Below are positions 36,712 through 48,200 of a stretch of 64,000 bases of DNA, piece after piece (within the stretch, counting starts at the first letter, position 1; the number at the start of each line of letters is the position of its first letter). The translations under genes and the position numbers were made by a program. This DNA comes from Coffea arabica (lineage: Eukaryota; Streptophyta; Magnoliopsida; Gentianales; Rubiaceae). The notes under the pieces were generated by a model, which did no database searches, was not told the DNA's origin, and saw only the letters and a program-made list of their open reading frames with translations. The stretch is taken from the NCBI RefSeq assembly GCF_036785885.1, contig NC_092329.1, forward strand, positions 3,162,001 through 3,226,000. The letters are read 5' to 3'.

Positions 36712-37499
36712 TCCTGTTACAATAAAATATTTCAAAAATACCAAGAGAAACAATTAATCCAAACAGAAATCTTGTTATCAGTGTAGTATGTACAAGATTG
36801 GTAGAATCAAGAACGCTGTGTATGTATACCGCATTACATAGACGATAAGAGTAAAGGACCAAGAAAATTGACCTCACTTTTACGCTGGAATATTGGTAAT
36901 TATCAGGTAATGGACACTGTCTATCAGCACAATTGTGCCTTAGATTTTGCGTGTGATTCTCTCTTTGGCTACCCTTTTTGCAGTGGTAACTCGTACTACT
37001 ACTAATTCTTTAGCTAAATCCTCAGGGATGAAGACATGGATCAAACCAATGAATGCACATTTCGAAGTGGTTACTAAAACTTGTTTGCAAGAAATTTTTG
37101 GATGTTCCCTTGATTGACTAAAGCTTATACACACAAGGATCATTACTTCTTCCTCTTCTTGAGGGACACAAGGCTGAATACTGTAGATGTCTCGACCTAC
37201 AAAAATGCGACTAAAGCTTAAACCCGTCTGGAGTATTTGACACTATACCGTATTTGATCTTGAAGCAACTTGCTCAATTGGTGTTTTAGTGATCACACAT
37301 TAGCCATGTTTAACCACGCTACTGAAAGTGAATATTACTTATCTACTTAGAATAATATTTTGAAATGATTTTAGTATTTTCGTAACTATCGTTCAATATA
37401 TGTTGTGTATGTTTATGTTATGTTTTTCTGTATGTGTGCTGAAGGTCTATTAAAATCCACTACTAGTACCTACCTACGAGATAAACGCTGTAAAAACTT

Positions 37500-37713
37500 G
37501 TTGTTTGGATTGTTGTTTTTAGCAATTTTTGTAGAAAAATGTACTGTAACGATTTTATGTATATAAGATAAGAAGGTGATTATAAAATGTGTTCACGAAA
37601 AAGATAAATTTTTTTTACGAGTTAGATATATATAAGATAACAAGGTGATTGAAAAATGTTTTCACAGAAAAAGGTAAATTTTTTTTTATGGAAAACGACA
37701 ATCCAAACCACTT
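37500..37713. mobile_element. MITE with TTGTTTGGATTG / CAATCCAAACCA ends
   Basis: The inverted ends enclose two partial copies of the phrase GATATATATAAGATAA.AAGGTGATT.AAAAATGT.TTCAC, so the element has an internal duplication of about 65-70 bases. It belongs with the elements at 2105-2450 and 29768-29911 by its core words. Confidence 0.55.
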
Positions 37714-37826
37714 TAACTACCGTTAAGAAACGAGGCCAGGCTCATAGCCTTTTCAAGTGCAGCCCAATCCACTGTTTGAATTCAAGATCCGCCCATGGCC
37801 TTGTTATGGACAATTGATGCATAAAA

Positions 37827-37920
37827 TATTTTTTTTTTAAATATAAGTAGGAGGTCTTGATTTTGTGATCCCTCACTTGCACTTTTTCGCCGTGCCACTC
37901 AATCCATTATTCACATTCAA
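37827..37920 (-). mobile_element. Diverged SINE, same family as 25545-25630
   Basis: On the minus strand GGATTGAGTGGCACGG (A-box region), AAAAGTGCAAGTGAGGGATC and a decayed B box are followed by CTCCTACTTATATTTAAAAAAA. The block order agrees with the other two copies, and all three lie in the same orientation. Confidence 0.5.
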
Positions 37921-37959
37921 AATCATACAAAGATATCAAACAACAAATCTGAAAAGTTA

Positions 37960-38480
37960 TAGATTTGAGTAACAAATAAAAAGCTAAGATAAAATAATTG
38001 TAGTTTCAAGAACATCTACTAATTAATTGTTTCAAATCCAGATATTAAGATGAAATCTGTTGAATAGACTAAAGAAATTTCAATTCTAATAAACAAACTT
38101 GAAAAACTCAAATCTAACAATAGAAAAATGAAAAAAATGATCTAAAACTCCTACTAGAAAAAACTTAGATCTAATAATAGAAAAAAAAGTTACCTAAAAC
38201 TCGCACTGAGAATCTTAGGAGAGAAGAACACTTTGACTATAAAAGTTTAGGAGGAGAGAAAACTTTCACTAGGCAATTCACTAGGAAACCTAACCTAGTA
38301 GTGACTTTAGAGAGAGGTTCCTCGCATGAGGAAAAGATAAGAAAATCTGATTTCGCATAGAAAAGTTGGAAGATATTTTGATTAAAAAATTTTTTTAACA
38401 GAGAAGGAAGAGAGTTTTTTTTAAAATATGAGTTATTAATCACGGGATCTTGAACTCTTCTAAAATTTGTATAGTTATTG
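37960..38480. repeat. Dispersed AT-rich repeat, copy 2
   Basis: This is the same family as 1-460, with matching blocks in the same order. The phrase AGATCTAATAATAGAAAAAAAAGTTACCTAAAACTC is the best-conserved part. An internal partial duplication is visible (two similar GAAAAA..TCTAAAACTCCTACT / TTACCTAAAACTCGCACT segments). The class is unknown. Confidence 0.5.
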
Positions 38481-38912
38481 AGGCAATATTGAGCCACAAA
38501 TAAATAAAGTAAGTGCATCTTTAATTGTTTGAATTTTGTTTAATAAGCCAACCGAAAAATGTACCTCGGCTTTTGTCGAGCAAGAGCTGAGGAGTGCCAG
38601 CTGCCAGGTACACCCTTTAAAGAGTTTGACCCAAGTCATACACAGTCTGTTATTACAAAAAATTACAAAAACATCTCCAAACGCGAAGATAGGGCAAGAA
38701 ATGAGCCCAATAACAAAAAGGCCAAAAAAAAAAAAAAAGAATGGGAAAACTCGAATTCCAAAACATAAGAACTCAGCGCAGGGAGAGTCAACACAGAAAA
38801 TTCACTTCCCTGACGAGTTTGATGAAACACAAGCCAGAGCCTAGTAAACTAACACCTGTAGCACAATAAGCAGCTCAGAATCAAACGGAAAGGAACCAAG
38901 TAAGAAGAAGAG

Positions 38913-41900
38913 ATGGAAGACGACGGTAACGGCAGCAACAGCACCGTCGTGGACACCGCCAAGGCGGAGAGATCGGTGTGGCTGATGAAGTGTCCACTAG
39001 TCGTTTCCAAGTCCTGGCAAGCTCAAGCTGCCGCCTCTTCTTCCTCTTCCGTCTCCGATTCACCTCCGGCCTCTAAAGTCGTCGTCTCTCTCGATCCTCT
39101 TCGTCCCGACGACTCACTGCAGGTACTCAAGAGTCATTTCTCACGTACTTAATCGTTTTGATATAATTGAAATGTGCGTGTGCGTGTGCGTGTGCGTGTG
39201 CGTGTGTATACTCCTATTCTCTTTGGTAATTGAATTAGATTTTTGCAGTTTTCTTCTGATTTGAGCTGTAGATTTGTTTAGTGAATTAAGTTTTTTAAGT
39301 GATTTATTTGATTTTTTTTCTTTGCCTTGTAAGATTTTGCTATAGCATCTTTTTTTGTTTTTTTGTTTTTTAAGTTCAGTAGTTATTGTGTGCTAAATAA
39401 AGCCTGAATGGACTATAATTCAGGTTTACGAAGTGAGAAAGCAATTGACCCCTGTCCTGGTACTTGGGAAGAGGCCAGAAGTCTGGATGGCTTTTGATGT
39501 AGTAGCACTTTGTCTTCTTTACGGATAATGCGGAGTGCTTTTGTGATGTATGCCTGTGCATGAAGCATGATCATTGTGTTCACTCTTGTGCATTCAAATA
39601 ATTGATTTTGACTGAATGGCTGCAGGTGATTAGAAGCATATTATTCAAGTTAAGTTTAGTTGTTGTTGAATTCATGCTGACATGTGGTTGCAAAAACGTT
39701 CACATGCTCAAAATTATGTAGTTTGTTACATATGTATATCCATAAATTTGCATCGAGTTTATTTGTTTTTGCAAGTAATTCGTTTCTGCAGAGATTAACT
39801 AATTAGAACATGTATATATTAGGATTGGGACCCATTGTATGTTTAATTTTGCATCTGATGCACTGCAGCATATTTTTACTGGTTAGTTACTCCTTTTTTC
39901 CTCTGTTTTGGAAATAGGTATCTGCATGTTCCATATGTTTGATGGGATATGTGGAGTTCCATTAACCTTTTTTCTTTTCCTTGTCTTTTTCTTCGTATAG
40001 GAAGCACCTTGGGTTATGCCTTTATCGCAATGAATTTCAGAATGTGGATAATCTGTTATGTGTTTTATTTGGATAGTTTTCCTTGCAAATCACTATTCTA
40101 CCCTTCTAAACAGCTTTTTAAATTACAATCAGTTTACTATGGAGATGGCTGGAACTGGAAGTGACACCGGAAACATGCCGAAAAGCTACTCGCTTAATAT
40201 GTTCAAAGACTTTGTTCCTATGTGTATTTTCTCTGAGACAAATCAAGGTAATCTTTATTAGGCTCCTTAAGTTCAAATTTAATTTACAAGATTCTTTTTG
40301 ATGCATTGTTGTTCTGGAAGCTATTCTCTTCAAACAATGGGTATTGAACAGGGATATAGCTTTTTCTCCTTAAATTTTTTAGTATGTCCTGCTTTTGTTC
40401 AGCTGAGTTGAGATTGGGTCTGATCTGTGAGGCTTTCTCTGTGCTCTGACTCTAGTTTTTGATGTTGCATGCCTGGACAGTTTTGGAGCAAAACTTTGCT
40501 GGGAAGAATCTTTTCTTTTGTTATTTATTGTTTAGCACTGATTTTGCAGGAAGAGTTGCTGCAGAAGGGAAAGTCGAACATAAATTTGACCTGAAACCAC
40601 ACAATGAAAACATGGAAGAGTATAGAAAAATGTGTCGTGAGAGGACAAATAAATCGATGGTCAAAAATAGACAAATTCAAGTATGGCGTGATTTATATTA
40701 CTTGCAAAATATCTTACTTGGCTTTTGTATAATTGGAATGATTTTCATTTTTTTTCTTTTCTATCCCAATTTGGGCTCGTATATTTGTAGGTGATCGACA
40801 ATGATCGTGGTGTGCACATGAGGCCTATGCCTGGAATGGTAGGCTTGATTGCATCCAATTCTAAGGTACTCAATCATGTCCTCTAGTTATGGTGTAATTT
40901 TTTGCGGCTAATGCATTCTGCTTTTTAATCTTGCTGATCTTGAACTTCCTGTAGTTGTAACAAAATTTTTGCAACTTATTTATTCTGTTTTGTGATCTTG
41001 TTGGACTTCTGAACAACAAAAAGTGGGAGCTGCTGTAAGAAAGTTTGGAATGTTAGTGATGGACTCTAAGTTGGTTCTAATTCTTAAAAACATCAGAACA
41101 ATGTTTGAAAATATTGTACTTAGATTAAAATTGGCCGATTGGCCTTCTGGATCCCATTGGTAGCTATCTTCCTTGAGACCAGTTAATTATGCTCTGCTGG
41201 GAAGGAGGCCAAATTTTGGGAGAATTTTTGCCCAACGTTGCAGTTCGTCATCTGATTTGTACAAGTATCGTATATTTAGCTAAGAAATTCATTAACATCA
41301 TGATGATGCTGTTCTGTACATTGTTGGTTTATTTCTAAATGCATATTTATTGCTTCCCCGCCTATTGCGCATTACTTATTCGGGAGTGGTTATTATCAAG
41401 GCAGAGAAGGGTAATACAGTACATTCCAGGAAAGTTCCAAAGGTTATAAACATGGAATATTCTTACTCGAATCATGCATCTTTATGGCAGGATAAGAAGA
41501 AAGCAGCTCCAGTTAAGGGATCAGATGTCAAGAGAACTAGACGGGATCGTGGAGAACTAGAAGATATCATGTTTAAACTTTTTGAAAGACAACCTAATTG
41601 GGCCTTGAAGCAGCTTGTGCAAGAGACTGATCAACCTGCGGTATACTCTACTATTATTCTTTTTTATTCTCCCTTCCCTTTCTTTTTTCCCTTAAGGAGA
41701 CAAATGGTGTTCTTTTTAAAATTGATGCATATTTTGGAGTTGAGATTGGAGAAGAGGGAACCATCATTGGATCCTTGTTCATAAATAATGCTTCCTGTTT
41801 GAAGGGAGAGTGTCATTATAGATCAGGGGTTTTTCTTTTTGGCTGCTTTGCCTGAATGTTCACTAGTTTATAGAACAATTTGAAACAGAGTGTTGACCCA

Positions 41901-42225
41901 TCATTTAGGCCCTGGGTCACATAGCATAGCCATAATTCATGCTCCTGCTCCTTAGCTACCCTTGTAAGACAACCAGGGAACAGAAAAAGAGAAATCAATG
42001 CATGCTTGATTTTTTTTCCCTCTCTGGTAATGATTGAGTCTGGAATAACTTTGAATTTCCGTGAACTAATATTCTTGTACTTGCTGCTTTGCCCCATTTT
42101 TGCAGCAATTTCTGAAGGAGATACTGAATGAGCTCTGCGTCTACAATAAAAGGGGTACAAACCAAGGAACATATGAGCTGAAGCCAGAGTATAAAAAGTC
42201 TGTTGAGGATACAGGTGCTGAGTAA
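38913..42225 (+). CDS. General transcription factor IIF subunit beta (RAP30)
   Basis: Six exons, 38913-39122, 40133-40247, 40550-40680, 40791-40865, 41491-41640 and 42106-42225, join in phase to 266 residues. TFIIF beta pairs with the alpha subunit to deliver RNA polymerase II to the promoter. The N-terminal part (AERSVWLMKCPLVVSKSW, then SLDPLRPDD and MPKSYSLNMFKDFVPMCIF) is the dimerisation domain. EGKVEHKFDLKPHNENMEEYRKMCRERTNKS precedes the linker. The C-terminal winged-helix DNA-binding domain covers about residues 190-262 (RDRGELEDIMFKLFERQ, NWALKQLVQETDQP, FLKEILNELCVYNKRG, YELKPEYK). Length is normal for plants. A Ser-rich stretch near residue 40 is variable in the family. Intron 1 holds a GTGCGT microsatellite. 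No symbol is given because plant names for this gene vary. Confidence 0.95.
39174..39207. repeat. GTGCGT microsatellite in TFIIF beta intron 1
   Basis: About five and a half head-to-tail copies of GTGCGT lie 50 bases into intron 1. The tract is likely length-polymorphic. Confidence 0.8.
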
Positions 42226-45200
42226 ATGTTTTATCTCTGACTGTATATTAGATTTGAAAAAGACAACGAATTGCCTGACATGAGGGGAGACATTTGGAGA
42301 AAATACTTCTTTTTTACTAAGCTAAAATGACGCCCTGGTAGCTGTTGTTGTCCATTTTATGGATGCGTAGAATCCGATGTAAAAGAGGCGTATAGTCATA
42401 TAGATAAACTTTTTTTTTTTTCTTGTTTTGGATCTTTATATATATATCCTAATCAGAGATTTTCTCAATTTACCCCCTTATAAAGTTGAAATTTGAGATG
42501 CTAAATCTTGTTTGGTGAATGTGATCCTGTCTGCCTTATTTGTTTCTTTAGGATGTCACTTTGAAAGCAAAAGGTTAGGAAAGCCAAAAACTGGCTTTAG
42601 ATATGAGTACGATCTGCGAATGTTATTATCATGTCCTTTGGGAGATTTAGTTGGAGGACATTTCATTACTTGTAAGCTTATGGTTCCTACTTCTCAACCG
42701 CTGCTTGTTTGGAATTTCCCTATTTGTTGGTCTCCATGAAATAGCTGTTGTCTATTTCAAATTTACTTTCAGTTTGGTGACTACTTGTGACTTCATGCTT
42801 TAACAAGCTTGTGAGTTGACAAAGTAATCACTTAAAATACTCTTTGTATGTAAAAAGTTTAACCTTAACATGTTGAATGTTTAAAGGAGATCTTCTTTTG
42901 GAAATGAAGAGAGAGAGAGATGGTTTGGATTTGCTGGGCGGTTCTTTTTGATTGCGATATTATAGTTATCAAATATATTTTGGTCACTGACCTAGATAAG
43001 ATGGGTCGACTAGACGATCGGTGCAACCAATAAGTCAATTGTTGGATTTAAAGAAATGACATTTGATAATGAAGAAGTACATCAAAGTAAGTAGTTTTTC
43101 GTTCAGATTTTGTTATCCAATTAAGATCTATATCTGTTAAGTGTAATACTTAGAGACTACACCAAGGCAAACCAATCTGTGTATTTAGGGAATTTGTTAT
43201 GGCATTGTTCAAGATTTCTGATAGCAAAAGAAGCAAAGAAGTGTACTTTTCCACTGAAGAAATCCCAGTTGGATTTTGGTCGTTTTGCAAGGTTCAAGCA
43301 AAATTTGGACAGTCAACTTGATCTGCTTGGTCTTTTGCTTAAATGATCTATTGAGTGGGTAAACTCCAAGGACCTGGTTGTGTCTTGTTCAACTTCGTTC
43401 CAAATCAAACTATGGTCCTTGAAAAGTGAGTAAATGGGGTGATGGAGGTTTCTTTTCAGTCAGTATAGGCTCATAAAAGTATGAAACAGTACTGTCAGGA
43501 ATGGATCAAGGGTGCTGATCCAAAACCTATGCCTTTGCAGAATCAGCTTAATCAAACTTCTGCCAGAAAGATGCAGGAGAATATAGGCCTTTGCAGAAGA
43601 GGTGCTGTGTCCAAAAACTAAATTTTTGCAGAAATTACGGAGACTGAAAGAGGATATTAGCTTTTGGTATGCAATATTCACATGGCCCCACTCTAAGAAT
43701 CCCAGAAGAGAAAAATTGTTTGGCGACTGGATTAAGATAACTATCTAATTACTGCAGTAGGAGTTTTACTGTAATTCTTTATTTCTCATTTGATAACCAG
43801 AGTTTTGTTGAGTTGAGGATTATCTCTTGTTAGATACTGGAATTTAGCCAATTCATATGGGCTTCATCCTACATGATTCCTGACAATTCAATGTTCTTTG
43901 TGCTGTACCCTATGTTGGAATGCGTGTATGAAGTGACGTCGAGAGCAATATCTGAAATGTCATGAGTTGTTTATTGTTTTAAGCTTTTATAAAGAAATCC
44001 AAAATTAATTTTATGTAAAGCCGAAGCAAGGGATGATATGTTCTGACTAACTAAGAAAAATTTCCCTTCCCTGTGCCTGCAAATGGCGTAAGTCTTTCCC
44101 CTGCTTGGTTTTTAACATGTGGAGCTTGTGTTTCTTCCTACTGTCTTGGTAATTATAGTTAATTGATTACTTACTAACTCTGGTGTTGTTTGGCAAAGTG
44201 TAACTTCTAGATCGCTGTTAGTCTTTTATTTTCTTGTCTTGCTGAACTCAAAGTTGGTCATTTGCTTGAGTTTTCTTCTATCTCCTGGGCTGAAGGTAGA
44301 GTCTTATTTGCTTCACCATCCAAGCTCCATTTATGGATGGGTTGGGGAGGGGTGATAGAGAATTGGGTTTGTTCCCTTAGCTAGGGCCGCTGAGTGGGGG
44401 TGTTTCTGTATTCTGGTAAGCAATTTATAGACATTTGAGTTTTCAAACCGTATAAAACCTAATTTTGTCTTGGGAAAGCTCGGAGGGTTTCTAACAACAA
44501 CGTAAATAGCATGAGATGAAAGTGGAACCCGTTGTTACCACTTACTCATTACTAGTGCTCAATATGAAAGACCTGGGCGCCATTTTGACTGCTGTTGGGA
44601 AGAGTTTAATATTATAAGATTGGGTTGTTTGGTCAGATTAAGGATTGAAATGTCACCTCTTTGTTAAATCATCTGATCATTTATTTTTTGGCAGTTATTC
44701 TTGTTCCGATAAAATGCTACATTGTTGGGGTAAGAAAAAGTTGTGTATCTCTTGAACATAAATATCAGATGTGTGAATTATGCATGCATCACATCCTGGT
44801 TGTATCTGCTTTCTTGTTCTTTGCTGTTAAGAATCATTTTAGAATGTCTAATTCAGTGGATATATTGCTGGTTTCTCTTATCTGAACGTTCTAGCAAGGA
44901 TATAAATAAATGAATCTGTTGTACCTTAACGTTACATTCTAGACAGATATAACTAAATGCATCCCTCGTACCTTAACTTTCATGACGCATGGAAATTGGC
45001 ATTTCTGGGGAAAGGATTAGTTTTACTAGTTGATTTCAACATACCACTACATAAGAACCATGTGACAGTGGGATTTGTCACTTATTTGTGTTAGGAACAC
45101 TTTTGAGGATGAAGAATTTGGGTAATACCTTGAAAGAAGTCAGACCTAGTTGGGATCTCTGTCAAAAATTTAAATAATTGAGTTATACACTGAAAAATGG

Positions 45201-48200
45201 TTCTTTGGTGTTTGAACTGACACGTAGGATTGCTATTCCAAAAGTAATCATGGCATAGCTGTTCTTTTCTCAAATTGCAGCAGTAGGTGCATTTCCACGT
45301 TAGTGCGGCATTTGTGTCTATAAAAGAGTTTGATTTTTGCAGATTGGTCTTATCTTGTTTAATGGGAATCTGCACACAATGTTGGGGTAAAAATCATTTT
45401 GCTATGGCAGTACATTAGCTTTATGTAGTTGTTGTTGCTGCATTGAGTAGGAAAGGAAAGTAACTGGTAAAATTATTATATCAACTGGGTAGCTGAGGCT
45501 AAACATGCAGGAAACAGTAGAACAAGGTCCTTGATAGTGCGTTCTAAACCTTGTGAAGTGGTCATGCATCAGCATATACTTGGAAGGAAAAAACTTTCTC
45601 TAGACATAAACAAGCCTTTCCTGGTGTTTTGGGGTTTGGAAATTTTCCTGAGAGATGAATAGAAGTGTCATCAAGATTCTCTGGGTTTTGAAGATTATGT
45701 GCCGCGTTTCTTCAAGTAGAAAGTTGAAGAAGCATGGCTGATGTCTTTCTTTCTTTTGATTTTCTGTTTTCTGATCTTGGCTTTTCCTCTTCCAAATAGC
45801 TTTGTGCTAACTGTCTCTCTTCACATGTCAAACCTGCTTTGTTGTTCATGAAATATTTAGGGCTTACTGTAGGATAGGACATAATTACGTCAATCTTAGC
45901 CTGAAGTTGCTTGTATCTTATACAACCTATTAGGGAAAACCAATCCTTGGTTCATGAATAACTTGTTAGTGGATCTTTAATGTGATATACTTGAACGGGC
46001 TCTCTTGAGCACAAAGAGACATATTGTTTTCCACTGTTTCATTGTGTCTGACACAATCAAGTGACAACGAGGCTATTGAAAATGACGAACTAGGAATCTT
46101 CTTTGTTGCTTTTTGAAGGTCTTTATAGCATCTTTGGTGAGGAGATACTTGTACCATCTTCTTATTTCTACCATTGGTCATTGTGTCAAGTTGGCTGGAA
46201 CATTAGTTAGAAATGGTGGGCTTGGCTACCCTGATATGGGACCCTCCTCACCAACTGGTGCAATTTAAAGGGGCTAGCTTAATGGAGACTTTGTCACTCC
46301 CATGAACGTGGATGTCAAAAGTGGGTAACCAATCAATGAGGAGAGAGAAAGTTTGTCAAATTTTGTATAATGAAAATAGAAGTGGTCCAACAATTGAAGG
46401 GCAACTATGATATTCCTGGGTCAGTCTTTCTACTCAATTAGGCGATAATCATTCATGTGGTATGGTGAATTTCTTAGCCTTCTGTTTTTGTTTCAGTCAA
46501 AGGTCATTCCTCTGACGTCCTTGTTTATGAAGTAACTAAAAAGTATATTTGATTGTTTCTCACGATGTGGTTCTGCATCCTCTACTACTTATGACACTGT
46601 TTTGAAGTTATGAGCACTGAATGGCTCGGGTGAGCTTCTGTATCCATTGCCCTCTCCCTGCTAATATTTCTGTGTGAAAATTTTCTCCTCGTCTACCACC
46701 CATATCAAAAGGGAGTCAAGTCATATGTGACATGAAATATGAGCTTCAGCCGGATTTTCTTGAGTTTACAGAAGTAAATATGCGATTGAATTGCGAAGAC
46801 ATGTTGAAAACTATTTTCACTCTGTCTTTTGAGTGTTAGCTGGCAATTTGCTATGGCCATGCACATAAAAAATGCATATTTGTCTGTCTTACAGAGTACT
46901 TGGAAAATTGATGTTTCAGCATATGTTCAATCTTGTCAGGCACAACATGGAAATGGATTTTATTGTGCTTCCGGGATGCTTTCTATACTGTGTAAACTTG
47001 CTCAAGTTGCAATCAAGTTCATTTAGAAAAAGTGGAACATCGTGACTTAGTCAACTTGATTAGCCCTCATGCTGTAATTGTCAAGTTGTTATTTCATATT
47101 GAGGGGCATACTAATGCACAATTATAATGGAGTCATTTTTAAGTCATTATGACTGCATGGTGTTGATTGCATGAAATTCTCGTAGTCTGGTCGATTTTGG
47201 TGTCTTGATAAAGCACTTGGAGCTGTTTTTGCTAATTATCTAGAGGCTGGGACCTTCGAGTGTCGCTAGCAGTGTGGTGGATGGAATCGCCTTGTGCACC
47301 AAAAGAGCCAAACAAAAGCAGAGTAGAATCGTGAGTGCTTTCGCCCACTAACAGCTCGAAACTAGGAAGATGCCAAACTAGGTAATGCCAGGAAGGCCTA
47401 CCCAAAGCTGGGAAGAATAACTTTTTTATAAATCGTAATATTATGTCATTCACTTAAAATTAAGAAATAATGCACATAACTGATTGTAAATTTCGTCAAA
47501 TGCTCTGCCTGAAAAAAAAAATCTGTTCTAAGATCTAGGATCAGTGCTTTACTCGTTAGAGCAAATTATCCGAACATTCACTGAATTTTTTGAATAATTA
47601 AGAGTTGACCACTCAACTACTAATAGAAGGTTTTTACCTATTGAATTATTATTCCGTCTAATTTCACCGTTAATCTAAACAGATCTAAGGATTTTTACGA
47701 TTTATGAGACATACCTTTAATAGTTAGATCTAGTAGAGTTAACGGTGGAATCAGACAGAATGACTCAAAATTTATGCATTTAATAGTTCAATGGATAAAA
47801 ACATTCTATTCATAGTTAAGTAGTCAAAATTTGACGTTTGTTGAAAAGAAAAAAAAGTAGTCAAAATTTGACTATTCAAAATATTTAGTCGCTATCCATA
47901 TAAATTACTCTTATTTGTCACAACTCAAGCACGCTAGTATTTTCAATTTTTGCCCTTCACGCCGAGTTTTCTGCAAAAAACTAAGGAATTTTTAGCGATG
48001 CAAAGCAAATGGAATTTGGCTGGCCAATAGTCTAAGCAAGTCAGTTAACTTGGGTAGGGTATGGTTTCCTTGCTGATTCATGCAATAACTCGTTACACCG
48101 GTGTCCTAATTCACCACCAGCCTTAATTTACTAGCGCCATACTCTTTTATCACTAGAACCGAGCAAAGCCCTTAATCTCTTTAACATGTTTTGTTCCATT

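Larger units (their letters stand above)
34515..37175. repeat. Segmental duplication, copy 2, lacking the protease gene
   Basis: The block GATCATATAA ... GTAGGT ... TTTTACAACGTGG ... GCTTTATTCCTTT (34540-34630) matches the protease promoter. TATTTGCCAAGC...GATGAATGGACTTA follows at 34642-34670, and GCAAGAAATTTTTGGATGTTCCC..GATTGACTAAAGCTTATACACACAA lies at 37087-37137. No protease coding sequence precedes the promoter-like block, so the duplication either stopped at the promoter or lost the gene. A 2-kb inverted-repeat element (34675-36711) separates the blocks. Confidence 0.55.

Noticed and set aside
38536-38844. 102-codon ORF just before TFIIF beta
   Set aside because: It contains a poly-Lys run from an A tract, has no motif, and lies in the promoter or leader region of the next gene.
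47401-47600. Possible tRNA gene near CTCGTTAGAGCAAATT
   Set aside because: No cloverleaf or intact B box could be built around it.
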